Of a stretch of DNA of 23,597 nucleotides, positions 1 through 7,370 are shown one piece after another. The notes under the pieces are model-generated. The model ran no database searches. It worked only from the letters and a program-made list of their open reading frames with translations, and was not told the origin of the DNA. Each line of letters opens with the position of its first letter. Position 1 is the stretch's first letter. The translations under genes and the position numbers were made by a program. The DNA comes from an uncultured Porphyromonas sp. (GTDB lineage: Bacteria; Bacteroidota; Bacteroidia; Bacteroidales; Porphyromonadaceae): positions 1 to 23,597 of the forward strand of contig NZ_CAMYEZ010000014.1 of NCBI RefSeq assembly GCF_947254915.1, read 5' to 3'.

Positions 1-3
1 GGA

Positions 4-47
4 AGGAAACGAAAGTAGGTCAGAAAACTTTCGTTTCCTGACCTACT
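4..47. repeat. Two interleaved inverted repeats downstream of xerD
   Basis: Positions 4-15 (AGGAAACGAAAG) are the exact reverse complement of 28-39. Positions 14-23 (AGTAGGTCAG) are the exact reverse complement of 38-47. The order is arm X, arm Y, AAAA, X', Y', so the two stems cross and share bases. A transcript could form a 12-bp or a 10-bp hairpin but hardly both, because the connecting loops are about zero length. It lies about 20 bp past the xerD stop and may end that transcript, though no clear U-tract follows. The arm GGAAACGAA also occurs in the arms of the repeat elements near 3066 and 19667. Confidence 0.75.
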
Positions 48-68
48 CGATTTTGGAGCTTGGTTGGG

Positions 69-998
69 TCACTCGGCATCGTGATACGCAGGGTGCTGCT
101 GATTGCGAGGATGGTAGCGCAGGATGTCGGCACGGAGTGCGGTGCGGTCCACGTGGGTGTAGATCTCCGTCGTTGCGATGCTTTCGTGCCCCATCATCAG
201 CTGGATAGCGTGCAGGTCGGCACCTCCCTCAAGCAGGTGCGTAGCAAAGCTGTGTCGCAACGTGTGCGGACTGATCTCCTTATGTATGCCCGCCAGCTCA
301 GCAAGCGTGCGGATCAGACAGAAGACCGTGATGCGAGAGATCGGTTGACCACGACGTGAGATGAAGATATACTGATCATACTCAGGCTTCGCATTATAGC
401 GACAAGGATCGTTGAGATAGCACTGCACATCAGCGACCGCCTTGGGACTCATCGGCACCAGACGCTCTTTGCGCCCCTTGCCCCAGACGTGCAGATAACC
501 TTCGTCGAGGAAGACATCGGAGTAGGTCAGCCCGCAAAGCTCCGACACACGTAGTCCGCAACTGTAGAGCACCTCTATGATCGCCGTGTCTCGTGAGGCT
601 TCGGGACGCTCCTCGTCGATAGCTCCGAGGAGGCTGTCTATCTCTGCCAGCGTGAGCACCTCGGGGAGCTTCTTAGGTATCGGTGGCGTCTGCAATATAT
701 CCGTCGGGTCACGCTCTATCTCCTCCTCTAGCGATAGAAAGCGAAAGAAACTCTTGACCCCGCTCAGCACACGAGCCAGCGAACGCATCGAGATACCTAA
801 GTCCAGCATATGTGCGGCAAAGTTATTGAGATGTTGCAACTTCACTTCCCGCAGACTCAACCCTATGTCTCCTATGTAGGTGTAGAGCTTGTCCACATCG
901 TAGAGGTAGGAGTCGATACTATTGTCCGAGAGGTGTTGCTCCAGCCTCAGATAAGTTTTGTAGCGCTGTATCAGTTGCTGTCTTGGTTCTAGACTCAT
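69..998 (-). CDS. xerD: Tyrosine site-specific recombinase, XerC/XerD type
   Basis: A 309-residue tyrosine recombinase, close to the usual 295-310 of XerC/XerD, which resolve chromosome dimers at dif during division. The N-terminal SAM-like core-binding domain spans about residues 8-95 and the catalytic domain about 113-295. All six catalytic residues are visible: R150 (in CGLRVSELCGL), K174 (in GKGRKER), H245 and R248 (in HTLRHSFATHLLEGG), H271 (in MGHESIATTEIY) and nucleophile Y280. It is divergent from aroQ, with only 69 bp between the two starts. A weak -7 match on its strand (TAACTTCG, one mismatch to TAnnTTTG) lies at 1030-1037. The lack of neighbouring att sites or phage genes favours a housekeeping Xer protein over an integrase. 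XerD rather than XerC is a best guess. Confidence 0.9.
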   Translation of the reverse strand: MSLEPRQQLIQRYKTYLRLEQHLSDNSIDSYLYDVDKLYTYIGDIGLSLREVKLQHLNNFAAHMLDLGISMRSLARVLSGVKSFFRFLSLEEEIERDPTDILQTPPIPKKLPEVLTLAEIDSLLGAIDEERPEASRDTAIIEVLYSCGLRVSELCGLTYSDVFLDEGYLHVWGKGRKERLVPMSPKAVADVQCYLNDPCRYNAKPEYDQYIFISRRGQPISRITVFCLIRTLAELAGIHKEISPHTLRHSFATHLLEGGADLHAIQLMMGHESIATTEIYTHVDRTALRADILRYHPRNQQHPAYHDAE

Positions 999-1016
999 TG
1001 CAAGGGAGTTTCTTAC

Positions 1017-1024
1017 TATCTTTG
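1017..1024 (+). promoter_or_regulatory. Predicted -7 box of the aroQ promoter
   Basis: TATCTTTG matches the Bacteroidota -7 consensus TAnnTTTG exactly. It lies 43 bp upstream of the aroQ ATG in the short divergent gap with xerD. I could not assign the -33 element with confidence. Confidence 0.6.
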
Positions 1025-1067
1025 CGCTACGAAGTTAGCCATTTGCATCTAAACCGACAAGTTCACT

Positions 1068-1547
1068 ATGCCTACAAATAGTTTGATCGAACCCCTTGCG
1101 ACCCCGACCACGGGCAAGCCAGCCATACTCATCCTCAATGGTCCTAACCTAGTCCAGGTGGGTCAGCGCGAAGCCGAGATCTACGGATCAACGCCTCTAG
1201 TCCCCTACTTGGAGCAGCTAGCAAATGCCACCACAGAGGCGACCATTGCCATACGCTACTCGCACTACGAGGGCGCACTCATCGAGTACCTCTACATGGC
1301 TCAGGAGCTAGGCTACCAAGCGGTCATACTCAATGCGGGGGGCTACACGCATACCTCCGTAGCTATCGCAGACACGATACGTGCTATCTCTTTACCAGTC
1401 ATCGAGGTGCACATCTCCCAGCCACTAGCTCGTGAGACTTACCGCCACACTTCACTCATAGCGCCCTATTGCCGTGGTAGCATAGCTGGCTTTGGCGTGG
1501 CCAGCTACGACTTAGCCTTACGAGCAGCCCTTCAGCTGAGCCGTTGA
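1068..1547 (+). CDS. aroQ: 3-dehydroquinate dehydratase, type II
   Basis: Third step of the shikimate pathway: trans-dehydration of 3-dehydroquinate to 3-dehydroshikimate, by a dodecameric cytosolic enzyme. The type II signature starts at about residue 19 (ILILNGPNL), followed by R34 and the catalytic Tyr Y39 in REAEIYG. Further on are N89 in LNAGGYTHTS, general-acid H115 in EVHIS, R126 in ETYRHTS and a closing SIAGFG block. These align with R19, Y24, N75, H101 and R112 of the M. tuberculosis enzyme by motif order. At 159 residues it is slightly long because of about 17 extra N-terminal residues, so the true start could be internal, although the ATG at 1068 fits the upstream -7 box. It ends 20 bp before the O-methyltransferase and is probably co-transcribed with it. 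Confidence 0.93.
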   Translation: MPTNSLIEPLATPTTGKPAILILNGPNLVQVGQREAEIYGSTPLVPYLEQLANATTEATIAIRYSHYEGALIEYLYMAQELGYQAVILNAGGYTHTSVAIADTIRAISLPVIEVHISQPLARETYRHTSLIAPYCRGSIAGFGVASYDLALRAALQLSR

Positions 1548-1567
1548 CACCTTATATTATATAGACT

Positions 1568-2215
1568 ATGGACGCAGAGCTAGAGCTTTATGCCCAGCAG
1601 CACAGTTCCTTCGGAGATCCTCTACTAGACGAATTGCTCCGCACTGCCTATGTGCGCCTCCTTCAGCCGAGGATGGTCTGTGGAGCTACGCAGGCGGGGC
1701 TACTTTCGATGCTCATCAAGCTCAGTGGTGCCAAGCGTGTCCTAGAGCTGGGCGCTTATAGTGGTTACTCAACGATAGCCATGGCGATGGCGCTCGAACC
1801 AATCGCTGGCGAGATCGACTCCATCGAGTGCGATGCAGAGATGATTCACTTCCTCTCTCCTTTTGTAGCACGTAGCGGGTGTGCTGAGCGCATTCACATA
1901 CACCACGGTCAGGCTCTAGAGCTGATGCCAGTACTACTAGCGCAACAGGACTATGATCTCGTCTACATTGACGCCAACAAGCGTCAGTATCCCGACTACT
2001 ACCAGTTACTGCGCAAACACTTACGACCAGGGACTATCATCTTGGCCGACAATACCCTTTGGGACGGTAAAGTAGCCGCCCCAACGACCCATCACGACCT
2101 TCAGCTGGAAGGGATCCAGCACTTCAATGAACTGGTAGCTCAAGACAGTGGCGTGGAGCAGCTCCTCCTCCCACTTCGTGATGGGCTCACGATCATTCGC
2201 ATTCTGTCCGCCTAG
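1568..2215 (+). CDS. Class I SAM-dependent O-methyltransferase (family 3, TrmR/YrrM-like)
   Basis: A 215-residue Rossmann methyltransferase of the Mg2+-dependent O-methyltransferase family 3. The SAM-binding motif I is at about residues 56-66 (VLELGAYSGYS), an acidic residue that would hold the ribose is in SIECDAEM, and motif IV with metal-binding acids is VYIDANKRQYPDYY. LRPGTIILADNTLWDGKV is the characteristic family block. In Bacillus the YrrM member (TrmR) methylates 5-hydroxyuridine in the tRNA wobble position; other members act on catechols or caffeoyl-CoA. The substrate here cannot be read from sequence, but an aroQ-linked general bacterial member is most likely tRNA-directed. It lies 20 bp after aroQ. 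Its TAG stop shares the bases CTAG with the stop of the convergent gene on the other strand. Confidence 0.85.
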   Translation: MDAELELYAQQHSSFGDPLLDELLRTAYVRLLQPRMVCGATQAGLLSMLIKLSGAKRVLELGAYSGYSTIAMAMALEPIAGEIDSIECDAEMIHFLSPFVARSGCAERIHIHHGQALELMPVLLAQQDYDLVYIDANKRQYPDYYQLLRKHLRPGTIILADNTLWDGKVAAPTTHHDLQLEGIQHFNELVAQDSGVEQLLLPLRDGLTIIRILSA

Positions 2216-2835
2216 TCAGGCTGAGCGGGAGCGATAGGCTTTGCCTCTTGAGAGGGCAGTTCAGCCGTTGTAGGCATTATCTCCGTGGTGGGCTTGACTG
2301 TGTCGCTCTTCGCTTGCATCTTATGCGAGGTCACTTCATTGCGTAGCTTGATAAGCTCTTCACGTTGCTCAGCCGTGAGCTTGTTGAGCTTGAGCCACTC
2401 TAGGAGCGCACGCACCGCCAGTCCGATCGTGATGACCGTGATCGCCCCGATAGCGCCCGACCAAGAGACCGTGACAAAGGGCAGATCCTGCGTAGGCGTA
2501 CGCCATCCGAAGAGCGCCTTGCAGAGGATTGGCATAAAGAGCGCGACCACCGCCACGACCACCACAAAAGCGATGTAGCCCCCGAAGTGACGACGGCGCA
2601 TCATGTGCCCAGCTACATAGTAGTAGTTGAGGTAGAAGATTGCAATCAGAAAGATATCCAGTAGCCACGTAGAGAGATAGTGTGATGGTGCCTGAAATAA
2701 AGACTCAGCCATCGTACTGCTCTGACCAACTAAGATGGACTGAATCAGTATGATAACGAGCCATGCGACTAGATAGATGAGCCAAGAGTAGCTCTTCGTC
2801 GAGTTTTGCTTTGCAGCAGTAGCGTCTTGTTTCAT
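2212..2835 (-). CDS. Four-helix membrane protein with coiled-coil tail, resembling the sensor half of a LytS-type histidine kinase
   Basis: I place the start at the ATG whose complement is 2833-2835 (207 residues). A longer frame to 2904 would run through the predicted -7 box at 2866-2873. Hydrophobic helices lie at about residues 18-37, 54-74, 85-108 and 125-146. A charged, probably coiled-coil stretch (147-176, containing LTAEQREELIKLRNEV) and a Pro/Thr-rich polar tail follow. The pattern of FYLNYYYVAGHMMRRRHFGGY and a helix running into E-rich LxxLxxE resembles the membrane part of Bacteroidota LytS/YehU-like sensor kinases. The expected NPHFLFN histidine block is absent, so no kinase domain is present. 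The kinship is inference; function is unknown. It converges on the O-methyltransferase with a 4-bp overlap. Confidence 0.75.
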   Translation of the reverse strand: MKQDATAAKQNSTKSYSWLIYLVAWLVIILIQSILVGQSSTMAESLFQAPSHYLSTWLLDIFLIAIFYLNYYYVAGHMMRRRHFGGYIAFVVVVAVVALFMPILCKALFGWRTPTQDLPFVTVSWSGAIGAITVITIGLAVRALLEWLKLNKLTAEQREELIKLRNEVTSHKMQAKSDTVKPTTEIMPTTAELPSQEAKPIAPAQPD

Positions 2836-2865
2836 AATACAGGTAGACTTATAGTTATTACACCA

Positions 2866-2873
2866 CAAAGATA
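2866..2873 (-). promoter_or_regulatory. Predicted -7 box for the membrane-protein gene
   Basis: The minus strand reads TATCTTTG, an exact TAnnTTTG match, 30 bp upstream of the ATG at 2835. Its place inside the longer open frame argues for the shorter start. Confidence 0.6.
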
Positions 2874-2914
2874 CAACAGGATAACGAAAGAAGCCTACAT
2901 ACAACGCAACCTGT

Positions 2915-3265
2915 CAGGGCTGACGCATTATATCGTGGTACTCCACGAACTAAGCTTGACAAAAACTCTAGGATATGTGGCTTGAGCCTGTCTTCATAGC
3001 GCTATCAATACTCATACATCTTCGCTAAGTCCGATATCTCCCGAGGAGTTTTTCCAATATCTCCCGAGGAAACGAATATTCCCCACGGAGCGCCGAAATA
3101 AAACTTCGGAAGAATGAAATAAAAGTTCGGAAGAATGAAATGAAAGTTCCAAAGAATTTTTCGTTTCCTCGCTGGATAATCCAGAATATCTACGGATGAA
3201 TTTCCCGATTCCCTCCACCTCTTGATTTCTGTCTCAGAGACGTAGATTATAATGAGTCAGCCCTG
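2915..3265. mobile_element. MITE-like segment with 18-bp terminal inverted repeats
   Basis: The left end, 2915-2932 (CAGGGCTGACGCATTATA), matches the reverse complement of the right end, 3248-3265, at 17 of 18 positions. The segment is 351 bp, codes for nothing convincing and carries repeat copy A in its middle. Small hairpins near the left end include GTCAG/CTGAC (2914-2924) and CGTGG/CCACG (2935-2948). No target-site duplication is obvious next to the ends. The terminal repeats are seen directly; calling the segment a MITE is inference. It fills most of the gene-free stretch between the membrane-protein promoter and the transglutaminase gene. Confidence 0.5.
3065..3171 (+). repeat. Intergenic repeat element, copy A: 21-bp tandem units between inverted arms
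   Basis: Two full 21-bp units (3101-3121 and 3122-3142; core TTCGGAAGAATGAAAT) and a partial third (3143-3155) are preceded by CCACGGAG (3084-3091). They are enclosed by the 12-bp exact inverted arms CGAGGAAACGAA (3065-3076) and TTCGTTTCCTCG (3160-3171). Outside the left arm, ATATCTCCCGAGGA occurs twice, about 22 bp apart. An open frame through this stretch (3012-3218, minus) is a by-product of the repeat. Units read on the plus strand while both flanking genes are on the minus strand. Confidence 0.85.
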
Positions 3266-3313
3266 CGCAAACTAGTTTTTTCTAAGCATGGCATGACATT
3301 GCTCTTAGCCCAA

Positions 3314-3353
3314 GTAGCACATCTGAAGCCTCGTGTGAGGGGGCGTGTGCTAC
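3314..3353 (-). terminator. Hairpin at the 3' end of the transglutaminase-like gene
   Basis: GTAGCACA (3314-3321) pairs exactly with TGTGCTAC (3346-3353), directly at the stop codon of the minus-strand gene, with a shorter GC-rich pairing possible in the loop. No clear U-tract follows on the minus strand, so termination is only a possibility. Confidence 0.35.
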
Positions 3354-5788
3354 TATAGTTGCTTGAGCACCTTCACGAGATGCTCTCCGATATTGATGGT
3401 GTAGCCTTGTTGAATGTAGACGACTCTATTGAATGTGTCGCAGATGAGGAAGATAGGGAGCGAACTGGATGTGAGCTTCATCTCCTCGCAGATCTCTTTG
3501 AGTATAGCGCCCTCTGAGTCTATGCCCCAGACCACTTGAGCGGGCAGGTCAAAGCCCTCATCGACAAATCGTGTGGCAGCATCTTGGCTCTCAAAGAGTA
3601 GTACGACAGACTTGCCCCACTCCTCGAGAGCGGACTTATAGATGGCGATGTCTCGTAGCGTATGATTGCTCGGCTCGTGATTTGGAGCGATCAAGCCTAA
3701 GATGTAGTAGCCACGTCCAGTTGTTGAGATGAGGCTCTTGGTGGTCTGTGTGGCGAGGTCGTAGTAGAGGTTCTCCGCATTAAAGCTTCCGATGACCTGT
3801 ACTCCCTCATTGCTCTCTCGCATAGTGAGCTGTACGGTAGTGGTCTCCCCACGCTTGATCTCAAAGACCTCGCTATGCGTGAGCACGGCACCGCTGGCCA
3901 TACGTGTACCAGTGGTCAGTAGATACCTGCCCTCGTCTAGGGTGATGCCCTTGGCAAAGTCGCGACTCCAAGTAGCCTCCTCGTCAAAGGTCAGCAGTGA
4001 GGTCTGACCAGCGACGATGCGACTGATGGTAAAGTGCGTATAGTACTTAGGATCGCTGATATACTTTGAGGGGGTATAGCGTAACTGAAGTGTGCCTTGA
4101 GGGCTGGCTGTGGGACTAGTATGGTCGTGCCACAGGACGTCGATCCACTGATTCTCTGCGTAATACTGTGGCTTGCGGTTGATCTCGTTAATACGTGCAG
4201 GCCATCCGAGACTACGGGCTGCTGCTACGAAGAAGATGTCTCTGCCTAGCTCATCGGCCTGTCGCTCGCGGTAGACGCTCATAGGCTGCATTCTCAGACC
4301 TTGCGGGTTCTGATCCGTTACTAGCTTAATGTTGTCGAGCGTCCAGACGATCAGCTCTCGTGGTGAGCGGAGGTCTGCCAGCTGCTCACGGAGGAAGTGC
4401 TTGTACGGAGTGAGCCACTCTAGCTCTACGCGGGGATTGAGGACGTACTTGCAGTAGAGCTCTGACTGATTGGTCTCGGCTGTCTCACTGTCTTGTAAGA
4501 CTTCGAGGGATATGTCTCGCAGATCCTTCTTCGTTAGGACGGAGAGAAGCTTCTGAGCCATCTCTTTGTTGTTAGCTTGCTTGATAAACTGCTGAATGGT
4601 CGCATAATTGCCTCGTGACTCATCGACCATAGTCGCCTCGTAGGCTTGACGGAGACTATCTTCGTAAGCTAGGCGCTCGTTGTTGATGCGTCGCATCTCT
4701 TCGGATACTTGAGGCAAGGAGCCCGATATGCTAGGCGGTGTAATCGTTTCGTCCAAAACTTTCGGCAGGCTCTCGGGCGATAGGGTCACGGTCACCACTG
4801 GCTTGGCACCGAAGGTGACCTTTGTTAGGGCTATGGCACCATCCTTTTCGACCCAAACCATCATATCCCCACGTCCCGCCGTGAGCTTAGCTCTTCCCAA
4901 GGCATCGGTAAACTTAGAGGCTACAGTGAAGTAATCTGCATAGTTGTACAGCTTGAAGTCTACGCGGGCATTGGCTACCGGCTCTCCAGCGAGCGTCTTC
5001 ACCTCAATGGTTACTTCAGCGCTAGGAGCATAGTGGTCGATCACATTGATCTCAGTAAAGAATGGCGTCCGCTGGATCACCTCTTCGGGACCGTCGTACG
5101 CTCCAAACACTTTGGTGTGCATAAGCATACCACGCGAAGCGCTCTCGTTGAACCACCCTAAGTTGAGTACTGGCTCAGGCTCGCACGCCCCCAAGAAGTA
5201 CCACACCCCATCGGCCCACGCTTCGACCCACGCATGATTGTCGTCTGTATGAGCCCAGCGGGGCGTGTAGACCTGCCTAGCGGGGATACCCACAGAGCGG
5301 AGCGCAGCCACGAGGAGCGTGCTCTCTTCGCCACACCGACCGTAGGCTGTACGCACAGTCGCTAGCGGACTACTGGTACGGGCATCAGTAGGACGATAGG
5401 TAACCTTCTCGTGGCACCAGTGATTAACCTCCAGTATAGCGTCATACATAGACATACCGATGACACGATCTTTCAGTTCCTTGTAGAAAACCTCTCGACT
5501 ATTGTCCAGGTTCTCGTTATTCACCCTAATCGGTAGGACGAAGTGTCTGAACTCCCGCTCGGGTATCCGCTTGCCCCAAGGCATCTCTTGGCGAGTCTGT
5601 AGCGAGAGTTGCACATTGTGCTCGTAAAAGGCTCTGCTATAGTCACACCGGTCTGGCAAGGGTAGGTACTGATAGAGGAAGTCTAGATACTGCTTGACTA
5701 AGGTAGCGGTTGGCTTCGTTTGCGCTAGAGCCAGCGATCCGCTTAGTAGTAGCACTGTGATGAGGTATAGAGAGAGTCTTCGTGTCAT
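3353..5788 (-). CDS. Secreted transglutaminase-like protein with C-terminal thioredoxin-like fold
   Basis: An 811-residue exported protein. A signal peptide covers residues 1-22 (ending LALAQ). A transglutaminase-like cysteine protease core spans about 110-215, with C152 in GRCGEES, H185 in DNHAWVEAW and a GACEPEP block in place of the usual Asp segment. A beta-rich, carboxypeptidase-regulatory-like stretch is at about 255-335. A helical linker follows, then a large middle region of unknown type, then residues of about 690-811 that look thioredoxin-like (VVLLFES, LPIFLICD, GYTINIGEHLVKVLKQL) but lack a CxxC. Such bacterial periplasmic proteins probably cleave or handle peptides rather than crosslink proteins. 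It has its own predicted promoter, 12 bp upstream of the CutC stop, and stands alone. The substrate is unknown; the domain order is my reading of motifs. Confidence 0.8.
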   Translation of the reverse strand: MTRRLSLYLITVLLLSGSLALAQTKPTATLVKQYLDFLYQYLPLPDRCDYSRAFYEHNVQLSLQTRQEMPWGKRIPEREFRHFVLPIRVNNENLDNSREVFYKELKDRVIGMSMYDAILEVNHWCHEKVTYRPTDARTSSPLATVRTAYGRCGEESTLLVAALRSVGIPARQVYTPRWAHTDDNHAWVEAWADGVWYFLGACEPEPVLNLGWFNESASRGMLMHTKVFGAYDGPEEVIQRTPFFTEINVIDHYAPSAEVTIEVKTLAGEPVANARVDFKLYNYADYFTVASKFTDALGRAKLTAGRGDMMVWVEKDGAIALTKVTFGAKPVVTVTLSPESLPKVLDETITPPSISGSLPQVSEEMRRINNERLAYEDSLRQAYEATMVDESRGNYATIQQFIKQANNKEMAQKLLSVLTKKDLRDISLEVLQDSETAETNQSELYCKYVLNPRVELEWLTPYKHFLREQLADLRSPRELIVWTLDNIKLVTDQNPQGLRMQPMSVYRERQADELGRDIFFVAAARSLGWPARINEINRKPQYYAENQWIDVLWHDHTSPTASPQGTLQLRYTPSKYISDPKYYTHFTISRIVAGQTSLLTFDEEATWSRDFAKGITLDEGRYLLTTGTRMASGAVLTHSEVFEIKRGETTTVQLTMRESNEGVQVIGSFNAENLYYDLATQTTKSLISTTGRGYYILGLIAPNHEPSNHTLRDIAIYKSALEEWGKSVVLLFESQDAATRFVDEGFDLPAQVVWGIDSEGAILKEICEEMKLTSSSLPIFLICDTFNRVVYIQQGYTINIGEHLVKVLKQL

Positions 5789-5818
5789 AAGATCTAGATA
5801 GCGTATCTATTCGCTTTG

Positions 5819-5826
5819 CAAAGGTA
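5819..5826 (-). promoter_or_regulatory. Predicted -7 box for the transglutaminase-like gene
   Basis: The minus strand reads TACCTTTG, an exact TAnnTTTG match, 30 bp upstream of the start codon and in the short gap after cutC. The gene is therefore probably transcribed separately from cutC. Confidence 0.6.
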
Positions 5827-5838
5827 AGCTTTTAGGAA

Positions 5839-6558
5839 TCACGGCATAGCCTTTAGGAATCTTCGCACAATATCTGCCGAGGTCTCCAGCCTACCGTCTG
5901 GTAGACGTAGAGATGCCGAGCCATGCACCTCTCGAGCACCCGTCTCGGTGAGTATTCGTTTGATATTGCTCGCCGTCACACCGCCCCCAGGGAGTATCTT
6001 AATTGCACCCGTAGCATGCTCAACGAGTTGACGTATGATCGGTATCCCCGCCTCCGCAGTATCCTTAGTCCCAGAGGTAAGGATACGTGTGCAGCCCAAT
6101 GCCCGTATCGTCTCCAAAGCCTCTAGCGGACTCTGCGACTGGTCAAACGCCCGATGAAACGTAAAGGCGACTCCTTGAGATCGCTCCAAGAGCCTTCTCG
6201 TGGCGACCTCATCCACATCGCCAGCAGAGGTCATAGCTCCACTCACGATAGAATCAGCGTAGGGTAGCACCGCCTCTATGTCTCGCTCCATAACACGAAG
6301 CTCCTCCTCGGAGTAGACGAAGTCTCCCTCTCTCGGGCGGATCAAGACGTGGATGCGGAGCTCGGGATAGAGGGTGCGCACCTCTCTCAGCAGTCCTAGG
6401 GAAGGCGTCAGCCCACCCACAGACAGTGCTGAGCATAGCTCTATACGCTTAGCTCCTCCCGCCACAGCTGCCTGCACGCTCCGTATGCTTGCTGTGCACA
6501 CCTCTAGTGTATACTCTCTTACTCCTCGGCAATCTTCCGAAGTCACGTCCTGTATCAT
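5839..6558 (-). CDS. cutC: CutC family protein
   Basis: A 239-residue TIM-barrel protein of the CutC family (E. coli CutC is about 248). Typical blocks in order are LEVCTASIRSVQAAVAGGA, RIELCSALSVGGLTPS, HVLIRPREGDFVYSEEE, FTFHRAFD, RILTSG, ILPGGGV and EVHGSAS. The family was named for copper homeostasis, but its biochemical role is unsettled; a cytosolic enzyme or copper-binding role is inherited from the family only. The ATG at 6558 lies 25 bp below an exact -7 box, which supports this start. No copper exporters or chaperones are nearby, so context adds nothing to the function. Confidence 0.92.
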   Translation of the reverse strand: MIQDVTSEDCRGVREYTLEVCTASIRSVQAAVAGGAKRIELCSALSVGGLTPSLGLLREVRTLYPELRIHVLIRPREGDFVYSEEELRVMERDIEAVLPYADSIVSGAMTSAGDVDEVATRRLLERSQGVAFTFHRAFDQSQSPLEALETIRALGCTRILTSGTKDTAEAGIPIIRQLVEHATGAIKILPGGGVTASNIKRILTETGAREVHGSASLRLPDGRLETSADIVRRFLKAMP

Positions 6559-6582
6559 ACTAAGATTGTTTCCTTGTCGCTA

Positions 6583-6590
6583 CAAACTTA
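6583..6590 (-). promoter_or_regulatory. Predicted -7 box of the cutC promoter
   Basis: The minus strand reads TAAGTTTG (TAnnTTTG), 24 bp upstream of the cutC ATG, in the gap that also holds the promoter of the divergent barrel gene. Confidence 0.55.
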
Positions 6591-6683
6591 CTAAAAAAAA
6601 CAGATCCTGCAAGTCGTGTACCCCGCCTCAATTGCGAGATCTACGTAGCCAGACGAATCTACAACGATTTGAAAACTATTTGC

Positions 6684-6691
6684 TACCTTTG
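6684..6691 (+). promoter_or_regulatory. Predicted -7 box for the outer-membrane barrel gene
   Basis: TACCTTTG matches TAnnTTTG exactly and lies 41 bp upstream of the ATG at 6733, in an AT-rich stretch. Confidence 0.55.
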
Positions 6692-6732
6692 GCTTCACAA
6701 GCATCTATAACCTATCAAATATAAGTACCCTT

Positions 6733-7344
6733 ATGAACAACTTACTCAGAAAAGCCTTCGCACTCTGCGCCCTCGTCCTCGCTACGGGATACTGTCTGTC
6801 TGCACAAGTGGTTGTGGTGCAGGGCGAGCCCGAGGCTCCACTGCCACAGACGCTCAACGAGGTGCGCCTCAACCTTCTAGCACCCGTAGCCTTCAAGGCT
6901 ATCTCACTCGAGTACGAGCGCTCCACGATCAGGGTAAAAGACCTAGGCTTCGGAGCTACCATCAGCGCCAGCTTTGCCCAAGGGGAAGACTATGAGGCCT
7001 CGCTCTTTCCCGCCTTTGGTGTGATGCCCTATGCGCGTTGGTACTTCGGTGGCAAGAAGCTCTCGATGACAAGGCTTAACTCAGGCTTCTTTATCGAGGC
7101 AAACACGGCGATCAACTACAATCGCTATACCATAAGACACTACAACCCCACGAACGACCAAACAACAAGCGAAACTCTACAAGGCACCTCTTGGGGTATC
7201 GGTCTCGGTGGCGGCTGGAAGTTTGTCTCTCGGAGCAACTGGAGTGGCGAGATCAGTCTACGTGTGGGACGCAATTTCGTCAGGAGCAAAGGCTATGACG
7301 ATGTCTACGTCCACCCAGCTATCTCCGTGGGCTACCGCTTCTAA
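6733..7344 (+). CDS. Small outer-membrane beta-barrel protein, function unknown
   Basis: 203 residues with a clear signal peptide (about 1-24, ending CLSAQ). The mature part alternates polar and hydrophobic residues as barrel strands do. Examples are EVRLNLLAP, ISLEYERS, LGFGATISASFA, PYARWYFGG, SGFFIEANTAIN, WGIGLGGGWKF, EISLRVGRNF and the closing HPAISVGYRF, which ends in Phe as outer-membrane barrels often do. The length suits an 8-stranded barrel. It resembles the DUF3575-like or general outer_membrane_beta-barrel proteins common in Bacteroidota, but I cannot name the family with certainty. It is a single-gene transcript: its own -7 box lies upstream and a strong terminator follows 26 bp after the stop. 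Confidence 0.8.
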   Translation: MNNLLRKAFALCALVLATGYCLSAQVVVVQGEPEAPLPQTLNEVRLNLLAPVAFKAISLEYERSTIRVKDLGFGATISASFAQGEDYEASLFPAFGVMPYARWYFGGKKLSMTRLNSGFFIEANTAINYNRYTIRHYNPTNDQTTSETLQGTSWGIGLGGGWKFVSRSNWSGEISLRVGRNFVRSKGYDDVYVHPAISVGYRF

Positions 7345-7370
7345 GCACGCATACGTCATCCTATTTCTAT

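Noticed and set aside
69..998. XerC/D-like gene as part of an integrative element
   Set aside because: It is next to housekeeping genes, with no att-like repeats, tRNA, relaxase or phage genes in view.
2836..2904. N-terminal extension of the membrane-protein gene
   Set aside because: It would contain the -7 box at 2866-2873, and the extra 23 residues look like nothing conserved.
3065..3171. Tandem units read as a CRISPR array
   Set aside because: Units follow each other without unique spacers, only two and a half copies exist, and no cas gene is present.
3012..3218. Open frame of 68 codons on the minus strand
   Set aside because: It lies wholly within repeat copy A; its repeated peptide (LLFHSSE-like) is just the 21-bp unit translated.
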